This document shows positions 7,992 to 15,321 of a stretch of 64,000 bases of DNA, piece by piece. Origin of the DNA: a virus; IMG/VR virus record IMGVR_UViG_3300023175_001370, positions 1-64,000 of that record, one strand, 5' to 3'. Both the position numbers and the translations under genes were made by a program. How positions within the stretch are numbered: the stretch's first letter is position 1; every line of letters begins with the position of its first letter. The notes beneath the pieces are model-generated. The model made no database searches, was not told the origin of the DNA, and saw nothing but the letters and a program-made list of their open reading frames with translations.

Positions 7992-8646
7992 TAAAAATAA
8001 ACAAAGATTTAAAAGTACTACTGGTCTGAATGACCTGTTATTCAACTTATTAGTAGGATTTGTATTTTTGTTTATTGTAGCATTTTTATTAATCAATCCC
8101 CCTACTAAAAAAGAAGATGCACCAAAGAAAGCAGAATATTTAATCATTATTGAATGGGACACAGTATCAAATGATGATGTTGATTTATGGGTGCAAGACC
8201 CAGGAAATGTAACTGTTTCATTTACACGAAAAGAAGGCGGTCTACTTAACCTAGAAAAAGATGATTTGGGTGTTAGTAATGACCAGTGGATTACACCACA
8301 AGGCGAGCGTGTAACTATTCCAATCAACCGTGAAGTTGTAACAATGCGTGGCATTAAACCAGGCAGATACAAGATCGCGGCTCATATATATTCTTACAGA
8401 TATCCTAAAAGAAGAGAGGGTGGCAAAATGGTTGACATAGAAGATAACCGAGAAATTGTTGCTACACTTATAAAAATAAATCCATATGGAGAAAAGTATC
8501 GTGTATCTAAAAAGTATAAACAGCGTGGACAAGTTATAACTCTCTTTAATTTTGAGTTAGACGAAGACGGTAATATCACAGCAGTTGATGATAGAAAACA
8601 CAACTTTGTTATGCGTGTTGGCAGTAACTCACCCGGAGGAATATAA
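7984..8646 (+). CDS. ExbD/TolR-like partner with C-terminal beta domain
   Basis: A 220-residue protein with one transmembrane helix at about residues 17-37. Asp17 is at the N-terminal end of the helix, the place of the proton-carrying acid in ExbD, TolR and MotB. The rest is a beta-rich domain with DVDLWVQDP and PGRYKIAAHIYSYRYP, resembling DUF2135/YfaP-like modules. The in-frame ATG at 7981 is equally possible; 7984 has better spacing from GGAG. It overlaps the ExbB-like gene by 8 nt and is followed by a third membrane protein, forming a three-gene cassette behind one late-type promoter motif. Confidence 0.55.
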   Translation: MANKNKQRFKSTTGLNDLLFNLLVGFVFLFIVAFLLINPPTKKEDAPKKAEYLIIIEWDTVSNDDVDLWVQDPGNVTVSFTRKEGGLLNLEKDDLGVSNDQWITPQGERVTIPINREVVTMRGIKPGRYKIAAHIYSYRYPKRREGGKMVDIEDNREIVATLIKINPYGEKYRVSKKYKQRGQVITLFNFELDEDGNITAVDDRKHNFVMRVGSNSPGGI

Positions 8647-8648
8647 AA

Positions 8649-9338
8649 ATGAATCTTTACAACTTTGACTTACTGCCTATTCTGATAGCACTGATCGTAG
8701 TTTCTACAGTTGTGTTATGGATTGCTATTAGAAACTATAAAAATTTTGTATTAATGTTCTTTCTTATACCGTTAACACTTTATAGTGGTTGGACAATCTA
8801 TATAACAGTAGATAGATTATTGGGTTATCCAACAATTGATATATTTGAGAAAGACACAATGTACATTTCACATTTTGAAAATCCAGATATATCAGAATGG
8901 ATTTATGTTTGGGTGATAAAACCAGGTGAAGCCAAACCTAAAGCTATTATGATACCAAATACAGAAAATAATCAAGAACAATTAAGTGAGGCAGAACAGA
9001 AGAGTTCTAACGGTGTTCAAGTATATATGGAAATTGATCCTGACGGAAATGGACAAACATCAGGTGGTGAAATCAATACATATGATTTTCAACAGAATTG
9101 GGGAGCCGCTGAAAAAGAAAAGCAAAGACAGAGTGATCAAAATGAAACACGCATACTTCCAGGACCAGCATCAAACAGTATAACACCGCCTAGTACTGGA
9201 AATAGACCTCAATTAAATTCAGACGAAGTTAATAATCAGCAGATTTGGAGAGACGAAGAATCTACTGAATACGAAGCAATACCAAACCCATATGATTTTG
9301 ATTGGGCAGACGAAGACGCAGACAGTTTTTTACCATAA
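8649..9338 (+). CDS. Two-helix membrane protein of the ExbB/ExbD-like cassette
   Basis: A 229-residue protein with two transmembrane helices at about residues 8-28 and 33-52, then a soluble Gln/Glu/Asn-rich domain of about 170 residues. The first part of that domain contains SEWIYVWVIKPGE. The end is acidic and proline-containing (NPYDFDWADEDADSF), probably disordered. It starts 2 nt after the ExbD-like stop, so the three genes are probably made together. I do not recognise the family. Confidence 0.6.
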   Translation: MNLYNFDLLPILIALIVVSTVVLWIAIRNYKNFVLMFFLIPLTLYSGWTIYITVDRLLGYPTIDIFEKDTMYISHFENPDISEWIYVWVIKPGEAKPKAIMIPNTENNQEQLSEAEQKSSNGVQVYMEIDPDGNGQTSGGEINTYDFQQNWGAAEKEKQRQSDQNETRILPGPASNSITPPSTGNRPQLNSDEVNNQQIWRDEESTEYEAIPNPYDFDWADEDADSFLP

Positions 9339-9353
9339 AATTTAAAATAGTAG

Positions 9354-9387
9354 TTGACAATTCTAATAGAATCTTATATAAGATTCT
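9354..9387 (+). promoter_or_regulatory. Sigma70-like promoter with palindromic operator-like site
   Basis: TTGACA at 9354-9359, 17-nt spacer, TATAAG at 9377-9382. A perfect 20-bp palindrome (9368-9387) covers the -10 box, suggesting a dimeric repressor or activator site. It drives the small gene at 9415. Confidence 0.65.
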
Positions 9388-9414
9388 TATAACTTAATCA
9401 TTAGGAGTACGCAA

Positions 9415-9588
9415 ATGGCACTTTCAGGAATTGAGTGGCACCAACTATCGGTGCTTAGTAACGAACTTAGAGATTTGAGAAATTCAAAACCAAAAAAGGA
9501 CCGAACGTCCGAAGAAGAAGCTATTATACGATATTTAAAAACACGTGTTAACCGACTAGAAGTAAAAAAACTTGAAGCTAGAAGATGA
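9415..9588 (+). CDS. Small hypothetical protein
   Basis: 57 residues starting MALSGIEWHQLSVLSNELRD, highly charged (Lys/Arg/Glu) and predicted helical. TAGGAG lies 7-8 nt upstream. It sits behind a strong promoter with a palindrome and overlaps the next gene by ATGA. Function unknown; size and position suit an early host-takeover or regulatory protein. Confidence 0.6.
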   Translation: MALSGIEWHQLSVLSNELRDLRNSKPKKDRTSEEEAIIRYLKTRVNRLEVKKLEARR

Positions 9589-9836
9589 AAGATAACATTA
9601 TTGACGCAAGAGTCCAGTTCTTAAGTAAAGCACTTATTGACAGACTAGAAGTAATGATACAAAGACAATGTAACTATCACTGTTATTGTTTACATTTAGA
9701 AGAAGATGGCGAAGACTTTATTGAACTTAGGATAAAAGATATTGAAAATAATGTTCACACAGTTATTGACAAAGCACCAGTTTTAGTGTATAGTAATAGG
9801 TATGAAAATGGAAAACCTCTCTTTGAAATCGCATAA
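9585..9836 (+). CDS. Small hypothetical protein
   Basis: 83 residues (MKDNIIDARVQFLSKALIDRLEVMIQ...) with a Cys-x3-Cys pair (CNYHCYC). No family recognised. It is coupled by ATGA to the gene upstream and overlaps the next small frame. Confidence 0.6.
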   Translation: MKDNIIDARVQFLSKALIDRLEVMIQRQCNYHCYCLHLEEDGEDFIELRIKDIENNVHTVIDKAPVLVYSNRYENGKPLFEIA

Positions 9837-9948
9837 AGACTTACAAGAGCGTATAAGCAAAATGCGCAAATGGAAGAGACCAACATACGAACAAATGATG
9901 GAATATCTAGCAATTTATTCTGAAATTTGTATAAGAGAAGGCAAATAG
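9802..9948 (+). CDS. Possible small gene overlapping the previous one
   Basis: 48 residues (MKMENLSLKSHKDLQERISK...), basic and helical, ending in ICIREGK. AATAGG sits just ahead of the ATG; the ATG at 9808 is an alternative start. It overlaps the preceding gene by 35 nt, and its stop is immediately followed by the tRNA promoter. Coding potential is plausible but unproven. Confidence 0.4.
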   Translation: MKMENLSLKSHKDLQERISKMRKWKRPTYEQMMEYLAIYSEICIREGK

Positions 9949-9951
9949 TTC

Positions 9952-9983
9952 TTGACAATCTACTAACAATATGCTATATTGTT
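9952..9983 (+). promoter_or_regulatory. Sigma70-like promoter of the tRNA cluster with inverted repeat
   Basis: TTGACA at 9952-9957, 17-nt spacer, TATATT at 9975-9980. An 8-bp inverted repeat (9965-9972 with 9976-9983) overlaps the -10 box. Confidence 0.7.
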
Positions 9984-9986
9984 AAT

Positions 9987-10056
9987 ATAAGTCAGAAACG
10001 GGTGGCAGCGTAAAATAAGCCCGCAGGGAGCCAAGGTTAGCTCCCTAATAAAATAT
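9987..10056 (+). ncRNA. Structured leader ahead of the tRNA genes
   Basis: About 70 nt between the predicted start site and the first tRNA. It contains a 6-bp GC-rich hairpin (10026-10031 with 10040-10045) and a second CGGG...CCCG pairing upstream. It lacks the T-run of a terminator. It is most simply a processed leader of the tRNA precursor; a small stable RNA is possible. Confidence 0.3.
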
Positions 10057-10131
10057 TCCGGCGTAGCTCAGTGGTAGAGCAGTTGACTGTTAATCAATTG
10101 GTCGTAGGTTCGACCCCTACCGCCGGAGCCA
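10057..10131 (+). tRNA. tRNA-Asn (GTT)
   Basis: Cloverleaf with acceptor TCCGGCG/CGCCGGA, anticodon GTT, T-arm GGTTCGACCCC, discriminator G and encoded CCA. Confidence 0.95.
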
Positions 10132-10135
10132 TTTT

Positions 10136-10211
10136 GCAGGTGTAGCTCAGTTGGTAGAGCATCGGTCTCCAAAACCGAGGGTCCTGGGTTCAAGTCCTAG
10201 CGCCTGTGCCA
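10136..10211 (+). tRNA. tRNA-Trp (CCA)
   Basis: Acceptor GCAGGTG/CGCCTGT, five-base-pair anticodon stem TCGGT/ACCGA enclosing CTCCAAA (anticodon CCA), discriminator G and encoded CCA end. Confidence 0.93.
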
Positions 10212-10215
10212 ATTA

Positions 10216-10305
10216 GGAGAGGTGGCAGAGCGGTTGAATGCACTGGTCTTGAAAACCAGCGTGGGTGAAAGCCCACCGAGGGTTCGAATCCCTCTCTCTC
10301 CGCCA
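10216..10305 (+). tRNA. tRNA-Ser (TGA)
   Basis: Class II tRNA of about 90 nt with a long variable arm (GTGGGTGAAAGCCCAC). Anticodon TGA in the loop between CTGGT and ACCAG; encoded CCA. Confidence 0.93.
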
Positions 10306-10307
10306 TG

Positions 10308-10316
10308 CATAAATAA
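10308..10316 (+). promoter_or_regulatory. Late-promoter-like motif CATAAATAA
   Basis: Motif variant in the gap between tRNA-Ser and tRNA-Thr. It could allow late transcription of the second half of the tRNA cluster. Confidence 0.35.
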
Positions 10317-10336
10317 AAGTGTAAGTTAATTAGCTT

Positions 10337-10412
10337 GCCCCTATAGCTCAGTTGGTAGAGCAACTGATTTGTAATCAGTAGGTCCGCGGTTCGAGTCCGT
10401 GTGGGGGCACCA
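10337..10412 (+). tRNA. tRNA-Thr (TGT)
   Basis: Acceptor GCCCCTA/TGGGGGC with G-T pairs, anticodon stem ACTGA/TCAGT around TTTGTAA (anticodon TGT), encoded CCA. Confidence 0.93.
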
Positions 10413-10428
10413 TAAAAATAAATTGAAT

Positions 10429-10869
10429 ATGTATATAGAGAAATTAAATTTTATTCCAAAAGTCCCAAATAATTTATTACTAACTATTGAAGAGGCAATG
10501 GATAACGAAAACACATATCAAGGTTCTGCGCCAAAAAATATTTATGGTTCTTTTATATGTAACGAAAGTCTATACGATTGGATACAACAATACTTTAATT
10601 ATGAAGTTATTGTGAGATACCAAATTATAGGACAGGACTTGCCTCTACACAGGGATCATGGTATCATTGGAACAAAGGCAAATTATTTAATAACATCTGG
10701 CGGAGAAAATGTTATAACCCAATGGTGGGACGACGAACATAATCCTAGTAAAATGTTATATGAAGAAAAGTGCGATATTAATACATGGTATAATTTAAAT
10801 ATTGAGGAACCACATACTGTTCTAAATGTAAAAGAAACACGATACAGTATAACTGTAAGAAAAAAATAA
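10429..10869 (+). CDS. 2OG-Fe(II) oxygenase-like protein
   Basis: A 146-residue protein with the iron-binding triad pattern of 2-oxoglutarate-dependent oxygenases. LPLHRDHG gives His74 and Asp76, and EPHTVLN gives His129, followed by Arg138 in TRYSITV as the likely 2-oxoglutarate contact. It most resembles aspartyl/prolyl hydroxylase-like phage proteins. The ATG at 10429 is chosen because the longer frame would begin inside tRNA-Thr. It is embedded between tRNA genes. A tRNA or protein substrate cannot be chosen from the sequence. Confidence 0.6.
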   Translation: MYIEKLNFIPKVPNNLLLTIEEAMDNENTYQGSAPKNIYGSFICNESLYDWIQQYFNYEVIVRYQIIGQDLPLHRDHGIIGTKANYLITSGGENVITQWWDDEHNPSKMLYEEKCDINTWYNLNIEEPHTVLNVKETRYSITVRKK

Positions 10870-10870
10870 T

Positions 10871-10955
10871 GCGGATATGGTGAAATTGGTAGACACGCTA
10901 GATTTAGGTTCTAGTGCCGCAAGGCGTGGGGGTTCAAGTCCCTCTATCCGCACCA
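10871..10955 (+). tRNA. tRNA-Leu (TAG)
   Basis: Class II tRNA of 85 nt, acceptor GCGGATA/TATCCGC, anticodon TAG between CTAGA and TCTAG, long variable arm, encoded CCA. It begins one base after the oxygenase stop codon. Confidence 0.93.
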
Positions 10956-10972
10956 ATACAAAGGTAAGCATT

Positions 10973-11065
10973 ATGACTGGTGAAGAAATACTTTTGTGGA
11001 CTACTTTAGGATTTGTAGTCATTATGCTAATATTAATTTTTGTTCTAGTTTTCTGGAACTTATAA
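10973..11065 (+). CDS. Tiny single-helix membrane protein between tRNAs
   Basis: 30 residues: MTGEEILLW, then a continuous hydrophobic helix rich in Leu, Ile, Val and Phe, ending FWNL. AAGGT lies 9 nt upstream. The stop codon abuts the first base of tRNA-Pro, so gene and tRNA are probably on one transcript. Possible roles are an inhibitor or holin-like peptide, but nothing in the sequence decides. Confidence 0.5.
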   Translation: MTGEEILLWTTLGFVVIMLILIFVLVFWNL

Positions 11066-11142
11066 CTCGGTATAGCGCAGTCTGGTAGCGCACTTGTTTT
11101 GGGTACAAGGGGTCGTTGGTTCGAATCCAGCTACCGAGACCA
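11066..11142 (+). tRNA. tRNA-Pro (TGG)
   Basis: Acceptor CTCGGTA/TACCGAG, anticodon stem CTTGT/ACAAG around TTTGGGT (anticodon TGG), encoded CCA. Confidence 0.93.
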
Positions 11143-11144
11143 TA

Positions 11145-11153
11145 TATAAATAT
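11145..11153 (+). promoter_or_regulatory. Late-promoter-like motif TATAAATAT
   Basis: Close match to the T4 late consensus, 8 nt before tRNA-Gly. It could drive tRNA-Gly and the sulfotransferase-like gene late in infection. Confidence 0.4.
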
Positions 11154-11161
11154 AGATATGA

Positions 11162-11236
11162 GCGGGCGTAGCTCAGGGGTAGAGCGTTACCTTGCCAAGG
11201 TAAATGTCGTGAGTTCGAATCTCATCGCCCGCTCCA
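11162..11236 (+). tRNA. tRNA-Gly (GCC)
   Basis: Acceptor GCGGGCG/CGCCCGC, anticodon GCC between TTACC and GGTAA, discriminator T, encoded CCA. Confidence 0.94.
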
Positions 11237-11245
11237 AATTTATAT

Positions 11246-11989
11246 ATGAGAGACAGAATGAAAAATCATAAACAATATACTATATGGGGTCATGCAAGAT
11301 CTGGATCTACTTATCTGGTTAAGATTCTTAACATGTATTTGTATGAGAAGTTTCATCAATCAAATGAATATCATTTAGTAGAAAATGAAGAAATGCTATC
11401 TGGAAAGTTTGATGTATTGCCGAAACATCTGACAAGAGAAAAGATAATTAATTACTGGACAGAATACAACGGCAAAGACGTTTATTCTGTTTGGAAAACA
11501 ATGACAGATTATCAAAACTTGTTGATAGATATACACACAATAAATGAGAAAACTAATTCATTTTCTATCGGTAGAAGAAACTGGAAACATACTGTAATTT
11601 CATATTTAAGAAGTCTGGAAACACAGGTTTGGAATACAGTAGATGATATAGATATCAAAGAAGCACATTATAACAATGTAACATTCCTCGATGTATTATA
11701 TATAACAAAAATGATAGCACAATGGCATAGAGTCACAAGACTATATGAAATGCCATATATTTGGTATGAAGACTTATCATTTACTAGTAAAGATTTAAAT
11801 TTTTTTAATATCAATGATTCTATAAAAATAGATTCGCAATACTTTACAAAGAAAATAACTAAAGATTCTGAATATGAGTTATTTGATGAAATATTAAAGA
11901 AAAATAACATAAACATAAAACGTATCCTAAGACAGTCCAGATTACCATTAGATCCTGACAATTCAAACTTACTAAAAAATATACAATAA
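11246..11989 (+). CDS. Sulfotransferase-like protein
   Basis: A 247-residue protein. Near the N-terminus, GHARSGSTYL (about residues 15-24) matches the PAPS 5'-phosphosulfate loop of sulfotransferases (RSGST). SIGRRNWKHTVISYLRS (about residues 107-123) resembles the 3'-phosphate-binding RDP..VxxSxYxS segment. These enzymes transfer sulfate from PAPS to sugars, lipids or peptides. An ATG at 11258 is an alternative start. It lies 9 nt after tRNA-Gly and probably shares its transcript. The C-terminal part is divergent, so the substrate cannot be inferred. Confidence 0.5.
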   Translation: MRDRMKNHKQYTIWGHARSGSTYLVKILNMYLYEKFHQSNEYHLVENEEMLSGKFDVLPKHLTREKIINYWTEYNGKDVYSVWKTMTDYQNLLIDIHTINEKTNSFSIGRRNWKHTVISYLRSLETQVWNTVDDIDIKEAHYNNVTFLDVLYITKMIAQWHRVTRLYEMPYIWYEDLSFTSKDLNFFNINDSIKIDSQYFTKKITKDSEYELFDEILKKNNINIKRILRQSRLPLDPDNSNLLKNIQ

Positions 11990-12040
11990 ACATAGTAGAT
12001 AACATTTCTATCTTTTATGTAAATATACATGGGAGAGAGA

Positions 12041-12520
12041 ATGTTAGATCCAGTAACAGCTATTAGTGCGGCAACAGCCGCATATAACGGTATTAAAACT
12101 ATGATTAGTACCGGAAAAGAGATATCAGATATGGGTGCCCAACTAGGTAGTTGGGCAAAATCTATATCCGATTTAGACTTTGCACATGAACGTGCTAAAA
12201 ATCCTCCACTGTTTAAAAAAATGTTAAGTTCTAATATAGAACAAGAGGCATTAGAAGCCTGGGCACACAAAAAGAAGGCGCAGGAAATGAGAGAGGAACT
12301 ACGTGGGTATATTTCATTATACTACGGTCCATCGGCGTGGGACGAGATTGTTAGAATTGAATCCAAAATGCGTAAAGAACGCAGAGATATGGAATACGCA
12401 GCAATAGAACGCAAAGAAGCAATTATTAATTTTGCTGCAGGGGTAGCTTGTTTTATTATTGGTGTTTTTGTATTAGTAGGTGTAATTTATTTAATTGGAG
12501 TCAATAACGGTCGCTTTTAA
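12041..12520 (+). CDS. Tail-anchored membrane protein of unknown function
   Basis: A 159-residue protein. It begins MLDPVTAISAATAAYNGIKT, continues with a charged coiled-coil-like helical region (about residues 45-125), and ends in a single hydrophobic helix (about residues 131-155) with a short tail. GGGAGAGAG before 12041 supports this start; an in-frame ATG at 12029 is possible. From memory, proteins with this MLDPVTA opening recur in marine T4-like phages without a known role. The C-terminal anchor suggests an inner-membrane or lysis-timing function. Confidence 0.6.
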   Translation: MLDPVTAISAATAAYNGIKTMISTGKEISDMGAQLGSWAKSISDLDFAHERAKNPPLFKKMLSSNIEQEALEAWAHKKKAQEMREELRGYISLYYGPSAWDEIVRIESKMRKERRDMEYAAIERKEAIINFAAGVACFIIGVFVLVGVIYLIGVNNGRF

Positions 12521-12536
12521 TAAAAGGAGCCCGAAA

Positions 12537-12752
12537 ATGAAGTTTTTATACATAGATGTAAAAGATGGAAAGTTGGTTGGAGTATTTAAAAACATAGCAG
12601 GCAATGTGAACTATTTCACTAAAGAAGAAATACTGGAGCAAATAGAAAAAGCGAAAGTATTAAACAGAAGAACAATGCTTAATGAATGTAAAGAAGCATT
12701 ACATGCTATTCAAACACACAAAAAACCAAAGAAATGGTGGAAATTCTGGTAA
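12537..12752 (+). CDS. Small hypothetical basic protein
   Basis: 71 residues starting MKFLYIDVKDGKLVGVFKN and ending in a Lys/Trp-rich tail (KKPKKWWKFW) that could bind membrane or nucleic acid. AAAGGAG is 9 nt upstream. It is the last gene before a strong terminator. Function unknown. Confidence 0.6.
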   Translation: MKFLYIDVKDGKLVGVFKNIAGNVNYFTKEEILEQIEKAKVLNRRTMLNECKEALHAIQTHKKPKKWWKFW

Positions 12753-12757
12753 CACTT

Positions 12758-12786
12758 AAAAACTCAGCTTCGGCTGAGTTTTTTAT
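12758..12786 (+). terminator. Rho-independent terminator with TTCG tetraloop
   Basis: An 8-bp core stem (12761-12768 with 12773-12780), extended by A-T pairs, closed by a TTCG tetraloop and followed by a T-run. Confidence 0.92.
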
Positions 12787-12811
12787 TGCATTTGTGTTAT
12801 ACAACTAAAAT

Positions 12812-12820
12812 GATAAATAC
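12812..12820 (+). promoter_or_regulatory. Late-promoter-like motif GATAAATAC
   Basis: Exact motif copy 25 nt after a terminator and 30 nt before the ATG at 12851. Confidence 0.65.
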
Positions 12821-12850
12821 AAATAGTCTGTATTTAATAAGGAACAAAAA

Positions 12851-15058
12851 ATGAGATTATTTGATTTAGTTGAAAATGAAAACACAAACCTGGTTGTGAT
12901 TTACCCTGGACGTTTTCACCCTTTCCATATAGGACATGGTAAAGTATTTAAGTACCTAAAAGAAAAATTTAAAGGTGCACAGGTATACATTGCATCATCT
13001 GGTAAAACAGATGGACACAAATCTCCTTTTGCTTTTGACGAAAAGAAAAAAATGATGATGCTTGCTGGTGTTGATCCTAACGCAATTGTACAAACCAAAG
13101 TTCCTTATGTTGCTACAGAGATAACAGATAGATTTGATCCTGACTCAACAGTTGTACTATATGCGGTATCAGAAAAAGATATGTCAGAAGACCCACGATT
13201 TGATTTTCCACAGAACGGTCCTAAGCTAAAGAAGAATGGTGAACCTGCGCACGTTCAAAAATGGAACGGTACGGCAGACGCAAAACCATTACGTGACCAC
13301 TCATACATTGTCACAGTTCCTACATTTACTTTTAAGATACGTGGAGAAGACGTTAATAGTGCGACACAGATTAGAAACATGATTGCGAAAGCAGATGAAA
13401 CGAAGTTAATTCAAATATTACAAGATTTATATGGACGTGATGATATACCATCAAACGTTGTTGATATATTCAAAAGAAAACTTCAACCTTCAACTATGAC
13501 TGAAAGTTGGGAAGAAGAGCCACTATACGAAGCATTATGGGAAGCAGAGTTAAGACATGAATTTTTAATTGAACGTAAACTTACAGGTGGTGAAAAACGT
13601 TCAAAAGAAACTCACTTCAAAAAACTAAAAAAACATAAGAGTGATTTTGTTGATAGATATGGTGACGAAGCCGAAAGTATTATGCATGCTATCGCAACCA
13701 AACGTGCCAAAAATGAAGACGTAGACACTATTGGAAAATCTACTATTAATAAAAGCACAAGAGATGAGTTAAATAAAATGATAGGCATGTCAGGAAAAAC
13801 ATCCAACGATAATGAGGATGATATTGATCCATTTAAACTAGCAGGTGCTGCGGCCGCAGCAGGTATTCCAGCAAGTATGATTGGTAGAAAAATTGGCAAA
13901 GATGTTGTACGAGATATAAAAGGAGATGGGCCTGAAGATAGAAGAGCCCGTGAAAGATTTAAAAAAGATCAGGAAAAGAAAGCTAAAAGAACCCCAAAAT
14001 TTAATAAAAATGCTAACACCAGTACTAAACCTTCAAGTGTTCCTGGAAAAACCTTACCGGGAGTAACAAGAGGTGCAGGTGGTGGTGGAGCAGGTGTTAG
14101 ACCAAATAGAATCGCTGGTGGTGGGAGAAGAATTGAACCAAAACTACGTGGTAATCCTTTTAATATGTTTAACGAAGAAGCAGATTCATTAAATGAATGG
14201 CAAGATGCATGGAATACTTTAAGAAATAGTATACCTGATATAGATAAATTCATGACGGATCATGGATATAATCCAAATTCTACTGCGTCAATAAAACGTT
14301 TTATACAGAAAAATCCAAACTATATTGATATTAACGGAAAAACATTAGCAAAAGGTGCTAACCTGCCTGACTTTTTGTTTAAATCTATTGCATCAAAAAA
14401 AGTTGGTGACGCTGGAGCGGATGCATTAATCAAAGCCCGTGAAATGTTAAAATCACAACACCCTGAGGCGTGGAAACAATTCACTCAAGGTAATCCTCAA
14501 GCTGCACTAAAAGCATTGGGGTTAAGTGAAGCTGTAGCAAAAGCAATACTAGAACATATTGAGCGTGGTGTACCATTCAGAGAGTGTATCTTCCGTCCAG
14601 GTAGTAAATCATTTAGAGAATTCTATCGTGGTCTACGTAATCTAAATTCTGTCGGTCTATTAGAAATGGATTGGGAAGATGAAGAATTATTGGAAACAGA
14701 TATCGGCGAACTAGTAAAAATTGAAGGTGAAATTGTTCCATTAGATGTACCATTTTTAATGGAAGAAGAACTTGACGAAGCAGAATATAATGGAAAGCAA
14801 GTAAAACTAAACTCGCCAAAGCGTGGGGGACCTAAGAAGTTTTATGTGTATGTTAAGAACCCAAAAACAGGCAGAGTTAAAAAAGTAAGTTGGGGCGATA
14901 AAGGTCTTAGCGTCAAAGCAAAGAACCCAGGTGCAGTTAAAAGTTTTGTTGCTAGACATAAATGTAAGCAAAAGAATGATAAAACAAAAGCAGGTTATTG
15001 GGCATGTAGAACACCACGTTATAAATCATTAGGTGTTAAAGGTGGCACATGGTGGTAA
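12851..15058 (+). CDS. Nucleotidyltransferase fused to a large virion-type region
   Basis: A 735-residue protein. Residues about 15-200 form a cytidylyltransferase-like (HxGH) nucleotidyltransferase: GRFHPFHIGHGK gives HIGH, and SATQIRNMI matches the ISSTxIR loop. Members include NMN, pantetheine-phosphate and glycerol-phosphate (cyt)adenylyltransferases. The middle (about 240-620) is low-complexity and helical, Lys/Ala/Gly rich. The last 90 residues are a Lys-rich module with RHKCKQKNDKTKAGYWACRTPRY, a probable zinc or structural knuckle. The N-terminus MRLFDLVE|NEN carries an L-x-E site like T4 capsid-targeting sequences, so the enzyme may be packaged in the head. It is a tandem fusion far longer than free enzymes of the family (about 160-340). 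Confidence 0.6.
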   Translation: MRLFDLVENENTNLVVIYPGRFHPFHIGHGKVFKYLKEKFKGAQVYIASSGKTDGHKSPFAFDEKKKMMMLAGVDPNAIVQTKVPYVATEITDRFDPDSTVVLYAVSEKDMSEDPRFDFPQNGPKLKKNGEPAHVQKWNGTADAKPLRDHSYIVTVPTFTFKIRGEDVNSATQIRNMIAKADETKLIQILQDLYGRDDIPSNVVDIFKRKLQPSTMTESWEEEPLYEALWEAELRHEFLIERKLTGGEKRSKETHFKKLKKHKSDFVDRYGDEAESIMHAIATKRAKNEDVDTIGKSTINKSTRDELNKMIGMSGKTSNDNEDDIDPFKLAGAAAAAGIPASMIGRKIGKDVVRDIKGDGPEDRRARERFKKDQEKKAKRTPKFNKNANTSTKPSSVPGKTLPGVTRGAGGGGAGVRPNRIAGGGRRIEPKLRGNPFNMFNEEADSLNEWQDAWNTLRNSIPDIDKFMTDHGYNPNSTASIKRFIQKNPNYIDINGKTLAKGANLPDFLFKSIASKKVGDAGADALIKAREMLKSQHPEAWKQFTQGNPQAALKALGLSEAVAKAILEHIERGVPFRECIFRPGSKSFREFYRGLRNLNSVGLLEMDWEDEELLETDIGELVKIEGEIVPLDVPFLMEEELDEAEYNGKQVKLNSPKRGGPKKFYVYVKNPKTGRVKKVSWGDKGLSVKAKNPGAVKSFVARHKCKQKNDKTKAGYWACRTPRYKSLGVKGGTWW

Positions 15059-15321
15059 AACCTTATAGTGAAGTTGTCAATGGTAATGTAAGAATAAGAA
15101 CTTTTGACAGTAACATAGATAGCGACGAATTAGTTTGGCACAGAGATAGAATGACGAGGACTGTAACAGTATTAGAAAGTGATAACTGGAAGTTTCAAAT
15201 GGATGATGAACTACCAAGATGTTTAAACATAGGAGATGTTCTTAACATACCAAAAGAAACATATCACAGAGTAATCGCAGGAAAAGGAAAACTTATAGTA
15301 AGGATTGAAGAACATGGCTGA
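15049..15321 (+). CDS. Small cupin-like protein
   Basis: A 90-residue protein whose pattern fits a compact single-domain cupin: VWHRDRMTRTV, a KFQMDDELP turn, GDVLNIPKETYHRVIAG and a final LIVRIEE strand. The IPKETYHRV motif matches the second cupin box (P-x-G/E-x-x-H). Metal ligands would be His30 and His77, fewer than the usual four. It overlaps the end of the nucleotidyltransferase fusion by 10 nt. Possibly a virion accessory protein. Confidence 0.5.
   Translation: MVVKPYSEVVNGNVRIRTFDSNIDSDELVWHRDRMTRTVTVLESDNWKFQMDDELPRCLNIGDVLNIPKETYHRVIAGKGKLIVRIEEHG

Noticed and set aside
11997-12016. Weak hairpin with T-run after the sulfotransferase-like gene
   Set aside because: Only a 5-bp A/T-rich stem; not strong enough to call a terminator.
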